In this document: positions 1 to 9,830 of the stretch, piece by piece
Layout of the letters: each line of letters begins with the position of its first letter
Numbering within the stretch: the stretch's first letter is position 1
Assembly (NCBI GenBank): GCA_012184525.1
Contig: WOFQ01000038.1
Coordinates: 62,001-126,000, forward strand
Source: Xenoacremonium recifei
Lineage: Eukaryota; Ascomycota; Sordariomycetes; Hypocreales; Nectriaceae
Direction of reading: 5' to 3'
DNA: 64,000 nt
Program-made: the position numbers and the translations under genes
The notes under the pieces: generated by a model
Database searches by the model: none
Seen by the model: only the letters and a program-made list of their open reading frames with translations
Told to the model about the DNA's origin: nothing

Positions 1-1600
1 CTCACTCCAAGACATTTTGACCTGCCGAGCTTCTCGAATACTTCGGCGACCTGGTATCTGTGATTGTCCACCGTTGATGCTGCACCTGCAATGAAGAGCG
101 GCCATATCAACGGCGTCATCCCCCATAGCGGCGTGTCGTTTGTGTCCATCAAGACGGAGGTAGCTGATATACAGAGCAGACAGCTCTTCACTCGGCTCTG
201 CACTTCCTGCCGCCATAGTGGGAGTTTCTTGACACACGCATATAGCAAGATGAATGAGGCCTGTCGCCGTGCTTCTGCCGTCAAAGCTAGGATCTTGGCC
301 CGGGCCTCAATGTTTGGATGTGCTAGCATATTGTCGATAATTGTTGTCATATCGGAACGCTCTTCAAGATACATGCCTAAAGACGGACTCATTTGTCGAA
401 CACCACATAAAGCGCGCTCCAGCTGTGATATTCGGGAATTCATATCTTCATCTCGAATATCCCCGTTGCATTTCATCTTCGCGGTATTGGTAACGGCTGC
501 TGTTAGAGCCATCATCTCGCTAGAACAACCCATGAATCCATCAATATCCTAACACCACAACGTTAACGCCAGATAACTTGTTTCGGGCATTTTGCGAGAC
601 CCATGAGAATGACATACCTGAAGCCCGAGACCCTGACTCAGCCAGAGTTCTGGAGTCTCCAGCAGATCAGAGCTATTGGAGCTCGTGGAAATTCCGTTAA
701 CGGACTGGTACGCAAAGAACTTGTTCGCCCACCAGGAGATGCCCTCTCCCCATGTTGCGCTGCCGCTCCCTTGGATCTTGCTCTGCAGGATGGCTTTACC
801 ACCATTGAGGTGCTTCCCCCAATCCGGTCCACATCCGTCTTTGATCTCGAAGACACACAGCATTATTGCCACGGCTACTAGCTCCTCATATGTCTCCCGA
901 GGATCTCGGTCAGACAGGACCTGTTTTCTGATGTGGATAAGAGCTCTCTCCTTCTGCTCTAGCGAAATAACGTGGTAACCCGGGTTTGATTGTCTTTGGG
1001 AGAACGCCGCTACTGCAAGGATGGAATGCATGAGCGATGGGTTGTTAACAGACATGGGTATGATAATGCTACGGAATCCGTTGGATGAATCATCGTGCAT
1101 TGTGCATCTTGGCGCTATCTCGAGAGCATCTACCTTCATAGTTAGCCCCTGATGGCAATTGTCCACGATTTTGGTGCATCAGTTGCCCAACTCACAGTAC
1201 ATGAAGAGTAATTCATCTAGTGGGGTTGAGTACTCTAGAGCTGGGAAGCATGATAATTCTTTGAAGAGTGTCAAGTTTGCGGGGGGTTCTGATGAAGATG
1301 TCCCGGTCGATAGGGCTGGGGAGTTTGTCCAGCTTGCACTGACATGTGGCGAGCACACTGAAGAGGTGCCGTTATCTGCCCGATTTTCAGAGCCATCTGC
1401 TCGTTCGAAGTCGTCGAGTGTAAAACATACAAAGTGGAAATTCTTTTGGTGAGTCTGCTTGGACCTCGAAGCAGCCGCGTCCATATGCCGAAGAGTGTCT
1501 CGATTGTTGGGAACTCCAGTGGAAGATCCCCATTTGAGGCGAACTTGATATTGGCAAGAAAGTCCGAGCCGAGTACAGGCTCGACAGGACGGCTTCTCCT
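1..1600 (-). CDS. Fungal-specific transcription factor (MHR domain), C-terminal part, truncated by window edge
   Basis: At least four exon segments on the minus strand encode the middle homology region of a fungal Zn(II)2Cys6-type regulator. About 1600-1460 reads EPVLGSD...FANI..GDLPLEF...LFGIWTRLL. A segment ending near 1195 reads ANLTLF..STPLDELLFMY. About 1134-640 reads APRCTMHDDSSNGFR..IIPMSVNNPSLMHSILAVAAFS, the typical core. After an intron near 560-620 the last segment runs to base 1 (RQASFILLYACVKKLP, then WPLFIAGAAS), so the 3' end lies outside. The product would be a nuclear DNA-binding regulator. No CxxC zinc cluster is visible upstream to 2200, and I cannot reconcile the reading phase at the intron near 1134-1195 using a canonical donor, so the gene may be decayed or its 5' end lies in exons I could not see. 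It is divergent from the MFS gene at 2206 and may regulate it (inference). Confidence 0.75.
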
Positions 1601-1604
1601 CTAG

Positions 1605-2205
1605 TCTCTCGGGTCAGCTTAGAAGCCAAACAACACACCGCTATCCGGCCTCAGCCATACCCGAACATTTCACTTTCCGTTCTGGAGAACTATGCGTCAG
1701 CATCCTGAGCGTCCGATCTTGGTATAGGGGAGTCCTTCCCTATCTCACCTTTACATGACGAGCATCCGCTTCGAGCTTTCGGGGCATGGCGCCCTAGAGT
1801 CTTTCTGATGTCCATTCTCGTTTCAAACGATGGTCAAGACATGAATTTCTCATGAGGGCAACTGAATGCGAGCACCTCCCAACCCCCAACGGAGGTCGGA
1901 TTCCCTATAAGACTTACATGAGGGGCCGGAGAACATGGGGTAAGGACAAGGATCCGAGTTTGTGGATATCCTCGATTGCGCTATGTCTATGCCGAACAGC
2001 GTTAGCAGGCTGAAGATCGCAAGGGACAGCTCGGATTGACCTGCCTTTCTCTAGAGCGGGGTGTTCGAATAGCGTAGTTTTATTTCTTGAGGGTCCTATA
2101 ACGGAGCTGTTGCAGAGATAAAGAAAGGAAGCAGTGCAGCTTCAAGGTGACTGATTGTCATGTTACCCCGATTGCTTGAGCAAATAGCGCCATTCAACTG
2201 CAGCC
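1605..2205. other. Intergenic region between divergent transcription-factor and MFS genes
   Basis: No coding segment or cysteine-rich zinc cluster was found on either strand. It would carry the promoter of the MFS gene and the 5' part of the transcription factor gene. Its boundary with that gene is uncertain because no start exon was identified. Confidence 0.5.
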
Positions 2206-3769
2206 ATGGCAGTCGACGCAGGTGACCAAAGTCACTATCCCTTCTGGAAGTTGGTTCTACTTCGTAAGTTCCGACCCTTGCCGTTCGTTGATCGACAGAT
2301 CCTGATTCGGTTGTTTAGTTGCTTGTCGTCTTGCCGAGCCTCTGGCCATGGCATCAATCACACCCTACGCATTCTTCATGGTCAAGGATATCGCCCCCAG
2401 TCTATCAGACGCCAAAGTTACGGCCTTTCTCACCCTCCTTTATTCGGCCTACTCTTTCGCACAGTTTGCGACGAATCTGTTATGGGGTTATATCAGCGAT
2501 CGAATTGGACGGAGGCCCGTGATGCTGTGCGGCAACGCGGCAGTTGCGGTATGCACTATTGCTTTTGGGTTCTCCTCTAGTATGGAAGCCATGATGCTTT
2601 TCCGGATCTTACCGGGCTTGCTGAGCGGGAATGTCGTGATTGTCAGGACTGTTGTGGGCGAGGTGGTTCATACCCCTGAGGGCAAGGGTACGTAAATGGA
2701 ACACTTCATGAACTCTTCTGTTGGCTAACACGACGTGCTGTAGCAAGAGCATTTGCATGGAATCAAACCGTCTATCAGACTGGTTACGTGCTTGGACCAT
2801 TGATCGGAGGCTATCTCGCGAGACCATGCCACCAGTTCCCTCAAATATGCAAAGTCGGAGGCGGCTCTTTTCTCGACAGATACCCATACGCCTTGCCTAA
2901 TCTCGTCATTGGGGCAATTGGTGTTGTCAGTTTCTTTGTGCTTCTAGTTTATGTGGATGAGGTAAAACGCTTCTTGTTTTATCCAGTACAATCACTCACA
3001 AACGTGGCAGTCGTTGCGAAAACCTGGAGCAAAGTCATTGTTGGCAGCACCTGCTGAGCCAACCGAGTGCTCAAGTCTTCTAGAAGCTCAGGAAACCATC
3101 AGAGAAGATGGCACTGCATCATTGAAAGAGGCACTGACTCCAAGAGTGGTTCATTTGGTAATTAACTATGCGGTCATGGCTTTGCATACTATATGCTTTG
3201 ACCAGATCTTCCCAGTGTTTCTGGTCACACCACTAGCGAAATCAAGCTTCCCTTTCAAGGTCAACGGAGGCTTGGGGATGGCCTCAGACGTGGCTGCGGC
3301 TTTCATGTCTGGCTCCGGACTACTCTCGATCGCTCTGATGGTCATCATTTTTGCGCCGGTTGACTCTCGCTTCGGCAGTCTCTCATGCATGCGCGTGAGT
3401 CTTTTCCTATACCCTCTAGCCTACTTCTTCATCCCGTACATGACGATGCTGCCGTCTTCGATGCAAATTTCAGCAGTGTCCGCGGTTCTGTTTGTCAAGG
3501 TCTTGGCCGCGGTCTTCTCCTTCAATGACTCTGCCATCCTGCTCAACACCGCGGCCCCGTCTATGGACACGCTGGGCTTGATCAATGGCATGGCTTCGAC
3601 CGCGGCAGCTGCGGCTCGAGCTTTGGGCCCTGTGCTCATGGGACTGTTTGTGAGTGTGGGAGAGAAGCTGGACAGTGCGAATTTGGGCTGGTTTTACTTG
3701 GCTGCAACGGCCGTCTTCGGTGTTGTCCAAGTCTTTTGGATTAGCGACGTTGCCTTGCAACATGGATAG
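2206..3769 (+). CDS. MFS drug/metabolite:H+ antiporter (DHA1 type)
   Basis: Four exons (2206-2263, 2319-2687, 2744-2961, 3011-3769) sum to 1404 nt and give 467 residues. The N-terminal half shows family landmarks: CRLAEPLAMASI in TM1, a TM2 ending NLLWGYISDRIGRRPV (the MFS loop 2-3 signature D-R-x-G-R-R-P), and the antiporter-like stretch VYQTGYVLGPLIGGYLARP in TM5. A central hydrophilic loop (TECSSLLEAQETIRED) separates the two six-helix halves, as usual for this group. It is most like the fungal and plant ZIFL-type members of DHA1. It should sit in the plasma or vacuolar membrane and export small molecules by proton antiport; the substrate is unknown. It lies head-to-head with the transcription factor and 350 bp upstream of a second transporter. 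Confidence 0.88.
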
Positions 3770-4120
3770 GATGCACTTGTGGCCCGAGACAATCCTAGTC
3801 GAACTCACTAGCAAGGATCTCTCGACTACATACATCCAACACGACTTATCAGTGTGGTGGAGCCTCTCGATGATGGGAGCTACTTACATGATAGTGCTGA
3901 AGGGGGGCCAGAGGATGCATCCGGTCCTGATCTGCGCTCGCTGTACTGCTGATACAGAGACATGTATATAAGGCGTAGCAACAGCCCGCTTGGGGAAATA
4001 GAAGAGTTAGGAGGCCCTCCGTTGTGAAGCTGCCCTCGGATCATATAGTCTCCTGCGTCTCTTGACGCTGTCATTGGTCCTTCAGCATTCTCTCGTGACA
4101 TTGAAACATCCCTAACAACC
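3770..4120. other. Intergenic region, MFS to UNC93-like gene
   Basis: This 351-bp stretch holds the 3' flank of the MFS gene and the promoter of the next gene. A TATA-like tatata occurs near 3965. Nothing else is recognised. Confidence 0.4.
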
Positions 4121-6124
4121 ATGGGTATCCCTCCTTCTCAAGATGACGGCAAACAAGCCGTAGTCGACGTCCCTCAGCAGACCGATGACGTTGAGCCGGG
4201 AGAAATGATTAACGACATCGATGAGAAATATCTGGTCGCCGGACGGTGGACCAAGTTCTACCGAGGCGTCCTCCTCCAGATGATTCTTCTTGGAGCGTGA
4301 GTCTCAACCTACCCTGGCCGGCTCAATACTACGGCGACTGCTCTTCTGAGGTTTGCTCATTGCTAATGTACTTCTCATAGCCTCTCCTTTGTCGGCCCAG
4401 CTATCTCAGATGCCATTGGGAACCTGGGAGGCGGCGGTTTCAGCGAACCGTACTTGGCCAACTTGGCAACGTCGCTCAACTATGTTGGCTGCTGTCTCAT
4501 GGCTCTTCTCGGTGGTCCCCTCATCAATAAGCTCGGTATCAAGTGGTCATGCATGGTCTCTGCGGTGGTGATGCCCCTCTACGGCTCCGCCTATTATGCT
4601 CAGGCGAGATACGGCACGAGCTGGTACCTGATCTTCGCTTCTGTAAGTTGTATATGCATATCTCGAACTCTTCTTCTAGAGAGAGAGAGACTACTTCTCC
4701 ATCTATTAAGGCGTGCTGACAATGGTGTCACTAAGCTCGTGACTGGTTTCGGCGGCGGTTTTGTATACGTTGGAGAGTCTACTGCCATGCTGTCGTACCC
4801 AACCACCGACAACCGTGGATTTTATCTTGGTAGGCATACCCGCGTGCTCCTTTGGTGTTGGTATTGTTTCTTTTAACACACTCTTTGTTGATGCCAGGTG
4901 TTTGGGCTGCTATGAGGACCTCAGGCAGCGCCGTCGGTGGTGCTATCAACTTTTCCGTGAACAATTCGAACTCTCACTCCGGCGCTGTGTCTTGGGCTAC
5001 CTATCTCATCTTCGTCGGCTTTGGTACGTTCTTTCCAAAAACTTACAGCAATTGGTCATCAGGATCATAGCGCTGACTTTTCTCCAGAGTGTACCGGTGT
5101 CATCTGGGCCTTTCTTCTATCCCCTTCACAACGCGTGCGTCGCGTGGACGGATCCAGAGTACCTGAATCTGGTGCTGGCACTTGGAAGCAAGAGTTCAAA
5201 GCTTTGTGGCTTCATTTGCAGACTAAGAAGGTAGGGTTCGCTGTCCAGATCTCCAGTCGTGTCATTCTTTCTACGATCCCAAGCTAACACCAACCCCAAG
5301 ATGTGGCTTGTGTTTATTCCGGCTTTCTACTCCTTCTATTTCGGCGGAACCATGTCTACATATCTCACTGATCACTTTTCCGTCCGCGCCCGAGCCCTCT
5401 CCTCGCTGCTCACGCGTAAGGATCTCCATCTTTCTCCTCTCTTCAGAGCCTAGATCTGACAAGAGCATCGATATAGCCTGCGCCGTCATGGTCGAGGCCA
5501 TTTCTTTTGGATTTCTTCTCGACTCAAAACGCCTGTCACAGAGGGGCCGGGCATGGGCTGGTTTTATCGTCTGGGCCGTGGTGCAAGCTGGCGGTCTACT
5601 CTGGCTCGGCATTGAATATGGACATTTTGGAACCAAGAAGGTTGCGCTGGATTGCGCAAAGTAAGTGAGGATCTCCCAATAATTCAGTACGCCGTCAACT
5701 CTTGCAAATTCTGACTTGGACTCCTCCGATTAGCGAGTCTGGCCGATGGGCTGTAGCCTACATTCCCTTCCTCATTATATACTCCACGCCGTACTTGACG
5801 CAACTTTCCATCTATTACATTCTTGGCTGCTTCTCGACCGACATCATGGCCAATTCCCGTACTGGGGGTCTCTTCCGAGCCTTCGAGACAGCCGGCCAGG
5901 CGACGTCCTTCGCGCTGAATGCCAGCAAAGCGGTGGACATCCGCATCCCGTTTTACGTGGAGTGTGCCCTCCTAATCCTGTCCATTCCTCCCATGATCTT
6001 GCTCATCCGCATGATTCCAGAGGTCGCCACGGATACGGACATGGTGGTGGCTCCTCTAGTAGAACCTGCCGTTGCAGTTGCGGAAGCAATTCATCAACAC
6101 CGCAAGCAGGAGGAGAAGCCATAG
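4121..6124 (+). CDS. UNC93-like MFS transporter (DUF895 family)
   Basis: Eight exons (4121-4296, 4381-4642, 4736-4829, 4898-5023, 5088-5230, 5301-5415, 5477-5660, 5734-6124) sum to 1491 nt and encode 496 residues. The start follows an upstream CAACC context and is the first ATG before the acidic N-terminal tail (EKYLVAGRWTKFYRGVLLQ). Recognisable family features are GPAISDAIGNLGGGG after TM1, GFGGGFVYVGESTAMLSYP, then GVWAAMRTSGSAVGGAINF, and a late helix TPYLTQLSIYYILGCFS. About eleven or twelve hydrophobic segments are visible. Fungal UNC93-like proteins are orphan transporters; no substrate can be assigned. The C-terminus is cytosolic and charged (HQHRKQEEKP). It is codirectional with the MFS gene and the oxidoreductase, suggesting a small transport/oxidation cluster. 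Confidence 0.88.
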
Positions 6125-6935
6125 CTTATTGTGGCGAAGTTGCACAATTCGCATAAGCCGGCATGTTATTCAAGGTCGGTACAATCATAGCGGCGGCAAC
6201 TATGATCTAGCAGGAGAGCTTGCGAGGATCACAATAAGACCACTGTGATCTAGGGAATGGCATATTTAACAAAATGATGATTCCTATGAACATCAGAATA
6301 TTTTACGTAGCTCACCAGCTATTAAGACTGTTCGGTTACGATAGAGAACTCAAGCATCTGAGAAATGACAGCCATTTTTGTTGCGTGAGATTACGGAGTA
6401 CACTCTCACAGTAAACGCAATATACGGGTACTCCTTTGCATTGTATAAGTGGCCTCCTTTAGAGGTTATCCCGTCAGATAAGAGCAAGACTCTCCGACCA
6501 TGTCAAGAAGCCGATATGTATGGCTAAGTCAGTACGTAGTCACGAGTGTTTGTAGATAAGAAACATATCCTACCATCCCCGAACTACCAATTCTCACACC
6601 ATCCTCCACCTCCATTATCCCTGTGCATATCACCGATGGATTCGTCAGACTAGACTAAGGGCCACTTATCGTACCCTTGGCGATCCCAGAGTGCCGGCTC
6701 CTACATAAGGCAATCGAATCCGAGGTGGCCCTAGCAGCGGGTTACTTTGCGGGGTCGTGATATGCTACCTCAACCGAATGTGACCTTAGCATGGCTCCGT
6801 TGATATGATCAAACCTTTATAAAGTGAACGGAGTTCAGACCGATATTGTTTCTGAGATACAGACCTACAGACGAAGGCTTGTCGCCAGGATTTTCCGGAG
6901 CAAAACCGTTCGTCGCTGACTGCGCTTGAGCAAAG
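6125..6935. other. Intergenic region with TACGGAGTA motif and TATA box
   Basis: No gene is seen in these 811 bp. A TACGGAGTA word lies at 6392-6400. A TATA-like ctttataaag near 6816-6825 sits about 110 bp upstream of the oxidoreductase ATG and is the likely core promoter. Confidence 0.5.
6392..6400. repeat. TACGGAGTA motif
   Basis: Exact match to a 9-bp word found ten times in the window on either strand, in non-coding sequence. Confidence 0.7.
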
Positions 6936-9076
6936 ATGGTTCTACCAATCTCGAACCCAACCAAGTCGTACTGGATTGAAGAGGCCAACTCGCCTCTCCG
7001 CCATCACCGGACGACACCTGAGCTGCCGCGTGAGACTGATGTGGTCATAATTGGGAGTGGCTACACTGGTGCCTCTGCGGCATACTGGCTTCATAAGGTA
7101 TGCAAATCCAAAGGGCCTCTTAGGCTTTACTGGTACGGCACAGCCGGTGGTTTAGCATCTGGAAACAATGGGATAAATATAGGGAAACGGAAATTGATTC
7201 ATATGCTCTGACTAGTTCACCGAGGGCGCTGGACATACGACGCCACGAATGCTCATGCTAGAGGCGCGAGATGTCTGTGGAGGGGCCACGGGTCGCAATG
7301 GTGAGTTCTCCCCTCACGACCTGGAGATCAACTGGAATCGATTTTGAGAGAGTTTGAGACGCTTGAATAAGGCAGACGCGCAGATACGATGCGCATGACG
7401 TTGAGTGTCGCAATTGGCTCTGACGCCCTTGCAGGGGGACACCTTCGACCGCACGCCTTCTCTTCCTACCAAGCTTGGGCCTCACAACTAGGTTCAGAAG
7501 GCGCTCTCGCGGTTATCAGACATGAAATGGCTCACTTGGATGCATTCGACAAGCTGCTTCGCGAGGAGGGCATAACCCCAGAGTCTGTGAGCTTCAAGCT
7601 AGGCAAGACATTTGATGCGGCCATGACGGAGGAGGCATGGGCCAGTCTTAAGGACAACTACTTCGCGTTGGAAAGGGACCACGGCACAGACGGCGAGGTC
7701 ATAAGAGGCTGCAAGCTGATGGGTGACCCTGAAGAAGCGCAGAAGTTCACTCAGATGAAGGGATGCTGCGGGGCCATTTCTCACGCAACCGGCCAGATGT
7801 AGGCCCTCTTCTCCTTTGAGATTTTTTTGTTAAGCAACACGGTCTGACCTTTTGCGAAATTTCAGCTGGCCGTACAAATTTGTCCATGCTCTGCTGTCTA
7901 TACTGCTCAATGCGGGCAAGCTGAACCTGCAATCCGACACGCCAGTGTCCACGGTTTCCGAGCCGAACGGAGACGGCTGGATTGCGGTCAAGACACCCCG
8001 GGGTGATGTTCGCACCAAAGCTGTCCTGCATGCTACGGTTGGTTTCATATCGCCTCATTATCGCCAGGTAACAGACGCTGCTAACGAGGAAATCACCAGA
8101 ACCGCTGGGCCTCACACTTGCTTCCAGAGTTCAAGAACCTCATATTCCCTGCGCGGTCTGTTCTAGCAGCGTTACGTGCCCCGAAGGGAACACTGAAGAA
8201 CACTGGCGCTCAGCACTGGGATGCCGGTGGCAACATTTACGTGCGCAATTCCCCCCCAGTCCTCGGCTCTGATCATATATGAATGGTACAGAAGCTGACA
8301 AACCATCTTGCAGAATTACTTTACACAGCTCCCTCCTCCTCACAACACTCTCATTATTGGCGGTGGCAAGCTTCTAACAGCGCATGAGCCGACCAGTCAT
8401 ATTCTTAGTGACGATGAGGACAGGGTTCATAAAGGTATTCCAGAGTACTACGCGTCTTGGCCTGCATCTAGTGTTGTAGGATGGTCAGGTGGCAGTCAAG
8501 CCGAATTTGCCAGACCTCTCAAAGAGGGTGGATCGTGGTCTGGCAGTGAGTAATCACCTCCTTCACCCAGCACTTACACTGAGCTATCTAATAAAGAGGA
8601 TGGAATCTTCGGCCTTTGTCGAAATTCGCCACGAACCACTGCTAACGATTAAAATATAGTCGAATCGAATACCATAGACAATTTCCCCTACATTGGCCCC
8701 ATCCCCGACCGTCGCGGTCAATTTATCTCCGCTGGATATGGCGGCCACGGTAAGATCGCCGCTCTTCCAACCACCACCGGTCTTCTACACTCTACGCAAA
8801 CCACAGGGTCAAGACTGATCGAAGTTCTGTACAGGAATGCCTCGAATTCTGCTGTCGACTGCTTATCTAGCGCCGCAGATCCTTGAATCCATTGGCTTCA
8901 GCTATACCACCCCCGGCCTCGTCGCTCCTTATCCTCCATTTCCCGAGGCATATCGTGCAACACCTGGACGTATTCAGATTCTACAAAGCGTCAACGCAGC
9001 ATCTAAGTTCAGTGCGATGATACAAAGCCATATAGAGAGTTCACGTAAACCATTCTGTCGTGCATCTAAGCTGTGA
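6936..9076 (+). CDS. FAD-dependent oxidoreductase (DAO family)
   Basis: Eight exons (6936-7097, 7216-7300, 7435-7798, 7866-8037, 8100-8240, 8314-8545, 8660-8749, 8835-9076) sum to 1488 nt and give 495 residues. The FAD-binding Rossmann motif is VVIIGSGYTGASAAYWL at about residues 36-52 (GxGxxG at 40-45), followed by the second dinucleotide-fold element LEARDVCGGATGRNGGH. The C-terminal flavin-contact region is intact: NFPYIGPIPD and SAGYGGHGMPR. There is no signal peptide, so it is cytosolic or peroxisomal; it ends SKL? no: the last residues are RASKL, which is a PTS1-like tripeptide and suggests peroxisomal import. The family oxidises amines or D/L-amino acids with O2; the substrate is not predictable. 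It follows two codirectional transporter genes and may share their pathway. Confidence 0.9.
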
Positions 9077-9178
9077 ACCCAACGTTTTCTCATGTTTACA
9101 TAGACACGCAAGGGTTAAAAGGACGTAGGACTCATATTTATATATATAGCCTAGGTTCGTTAAATTTTGCTAGAATAA
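9077..9178. other. Spacer between oxidoreductase gene and micro-ORF unit 1
   Basis: A short AT-rich stretch (tatttatatatata near 9137-9150) that probably serves as the 3' flank of the oxidoreductase gene. Confidence 0.3.
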
Positions 9179-9461
9179 GACCTCGCCGCCTCAATCAACA
9201 TTCGTCTCGTTGACCGTAGTCAAAATAAATAAATAATAACTGAACACAAAAGGGCCAGTCACAGGGAGGCGGACGAGGGAAGAAGGGCAGAAAACATAAA
9301 GGAAATTGTATAGTGAGAGAGGAAATTTCAGTTGCACCGAAGTGTCGATCTTCCACCACGCTCCCCGTACCCGAATCGCCATGACACGTAAGACATTGCA
9401 ACTTTATCATGAAGAATCATCGAAGCCGAAAATCGTTTGCTCGGGTCTCGTGTTCGTTTGC
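9179..9461 (-). other. Micro-ORF unit 1: conserved downstream (3') block
   Basis: This lies 3' of micro-ORF 1 on the minus strand and aligns with 11868-12185. The best part is about 9343-9435 against 12032-12125. It includes the identical words cttccacca and gctccccgtacccga, with scattered substitutions and 1-2 nt indels. Indels break the reading frame, and one copy has an early stop in the longest shared frame, so this looks like untranslated RNA or an element end rather than a protein. Confidence 0.55.
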
Positions 9462-9488
9462 CTGGTAACAGGGATACATCGTAAAAGA

Positions 9489-9538
9489 CTGGGAAGCAGG
9501 TTAGTTCAGGAGCTAATGTCGAGCTGGAAAAGGCGTAC
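9489..9538 (-). other. Candidate intron just 3' of micro-ORF 1
   Basis: Read on the minus strand it starts gtacgcc, contains a ctaac branch-point word and ends cttcccag, for a length of 50 nt. It begins 55 nt after the stop codon. The same layout occurs in units 2 and 3. Confidence 0.45.
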
Positions 9539-9593
9539 CTGATGGGCGAATAGGCTTGCGAAATAAGTGTCTCGCAAGCCTTAGACGAACCTA

Positions 9594-9716
9594 CTACGCT
9601 GTCGGCTTTGTCGGCTTGGTCGGCTTGGTCGGCTTGGTCGGCTTTGTTTTCCCAGATTTGATTTGGATAACTATCCGACTCCCTTCGGCCTCCTTAGAAG
9701 CAGTTGAAGATTCCAT
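9594..9716 (-). CDS. Micro-ORF 1 (40 aa): RIVI-core peptide with KPT-repeat tail
   Basis: The ATG at 9716 opens a 40-codon frame ending TAG. It begins MESSTASKE, continues SRIVIQIK (residues 13-20) and finishes with five K-P-T repeats, the DNA of which is a 9-bp tandem repeat at about 9598-9645. There is no signal peptide or cysteine. It is not a known family to me. Support as a gene comes from paralogues at 12264-12536 and 13777-13899: each has the same start position relative to the core, a TATA box about 105-135 bp upstream, and a candidate intron shortly after the stop. Codon differences between copies in the core are mostly at third positions. The predicted product is a small basic protein; function unknown. 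Confidence 0.5.
   Translation of the reverse strand: MESSTASKEAEGSRIVIQIKSGKTKPTKPTKPTKPTKPTA
9598..9646. repeat. 9-bp tandem repeat encoding the K-P-T tail
   Basis: The plus-strand unit is tcggcttgg, repeated about five times with minor variation. On the minus strand it encodes Lys-Pro-Thr repeats at the end of micro-ORF 1. Confidence 0.85.
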
Positions 9717-9821
9717 AGTGAATGTGGTATTAAATAGATATATTGACGAGTGGGACTTCTCTCAATGAGGAGATTCCCTGAAAAGAAAGCGGAACCACCG
9801 AGTTTATCAGAAGGGAAACGG

Positions 9822-9830
9822 TTATATATA
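9822..9830 (-). promoter_or_regulatory. TATA box of micro-ORF unit 1
   Basis: On the minus strand tatatataacc lies 106-114 bp upstream of the micro-ORF ATG. The flanking word (tatatataacc-[gc]-ttt) is nearly repeated before unit 3, which supports a genuine core promoter. Confidence 0.5.

Noticed and set aside
9195..9410. Small zinc-finger protein (C-L-T-C-H-G-D-S-G-T-G) in the downstream block of unit 1
   Set aside because: The same frame has a stop and frameshift in the paralogous block of unit 2, and the resemblance to DnaJ-type CxxCxGxG is too short.
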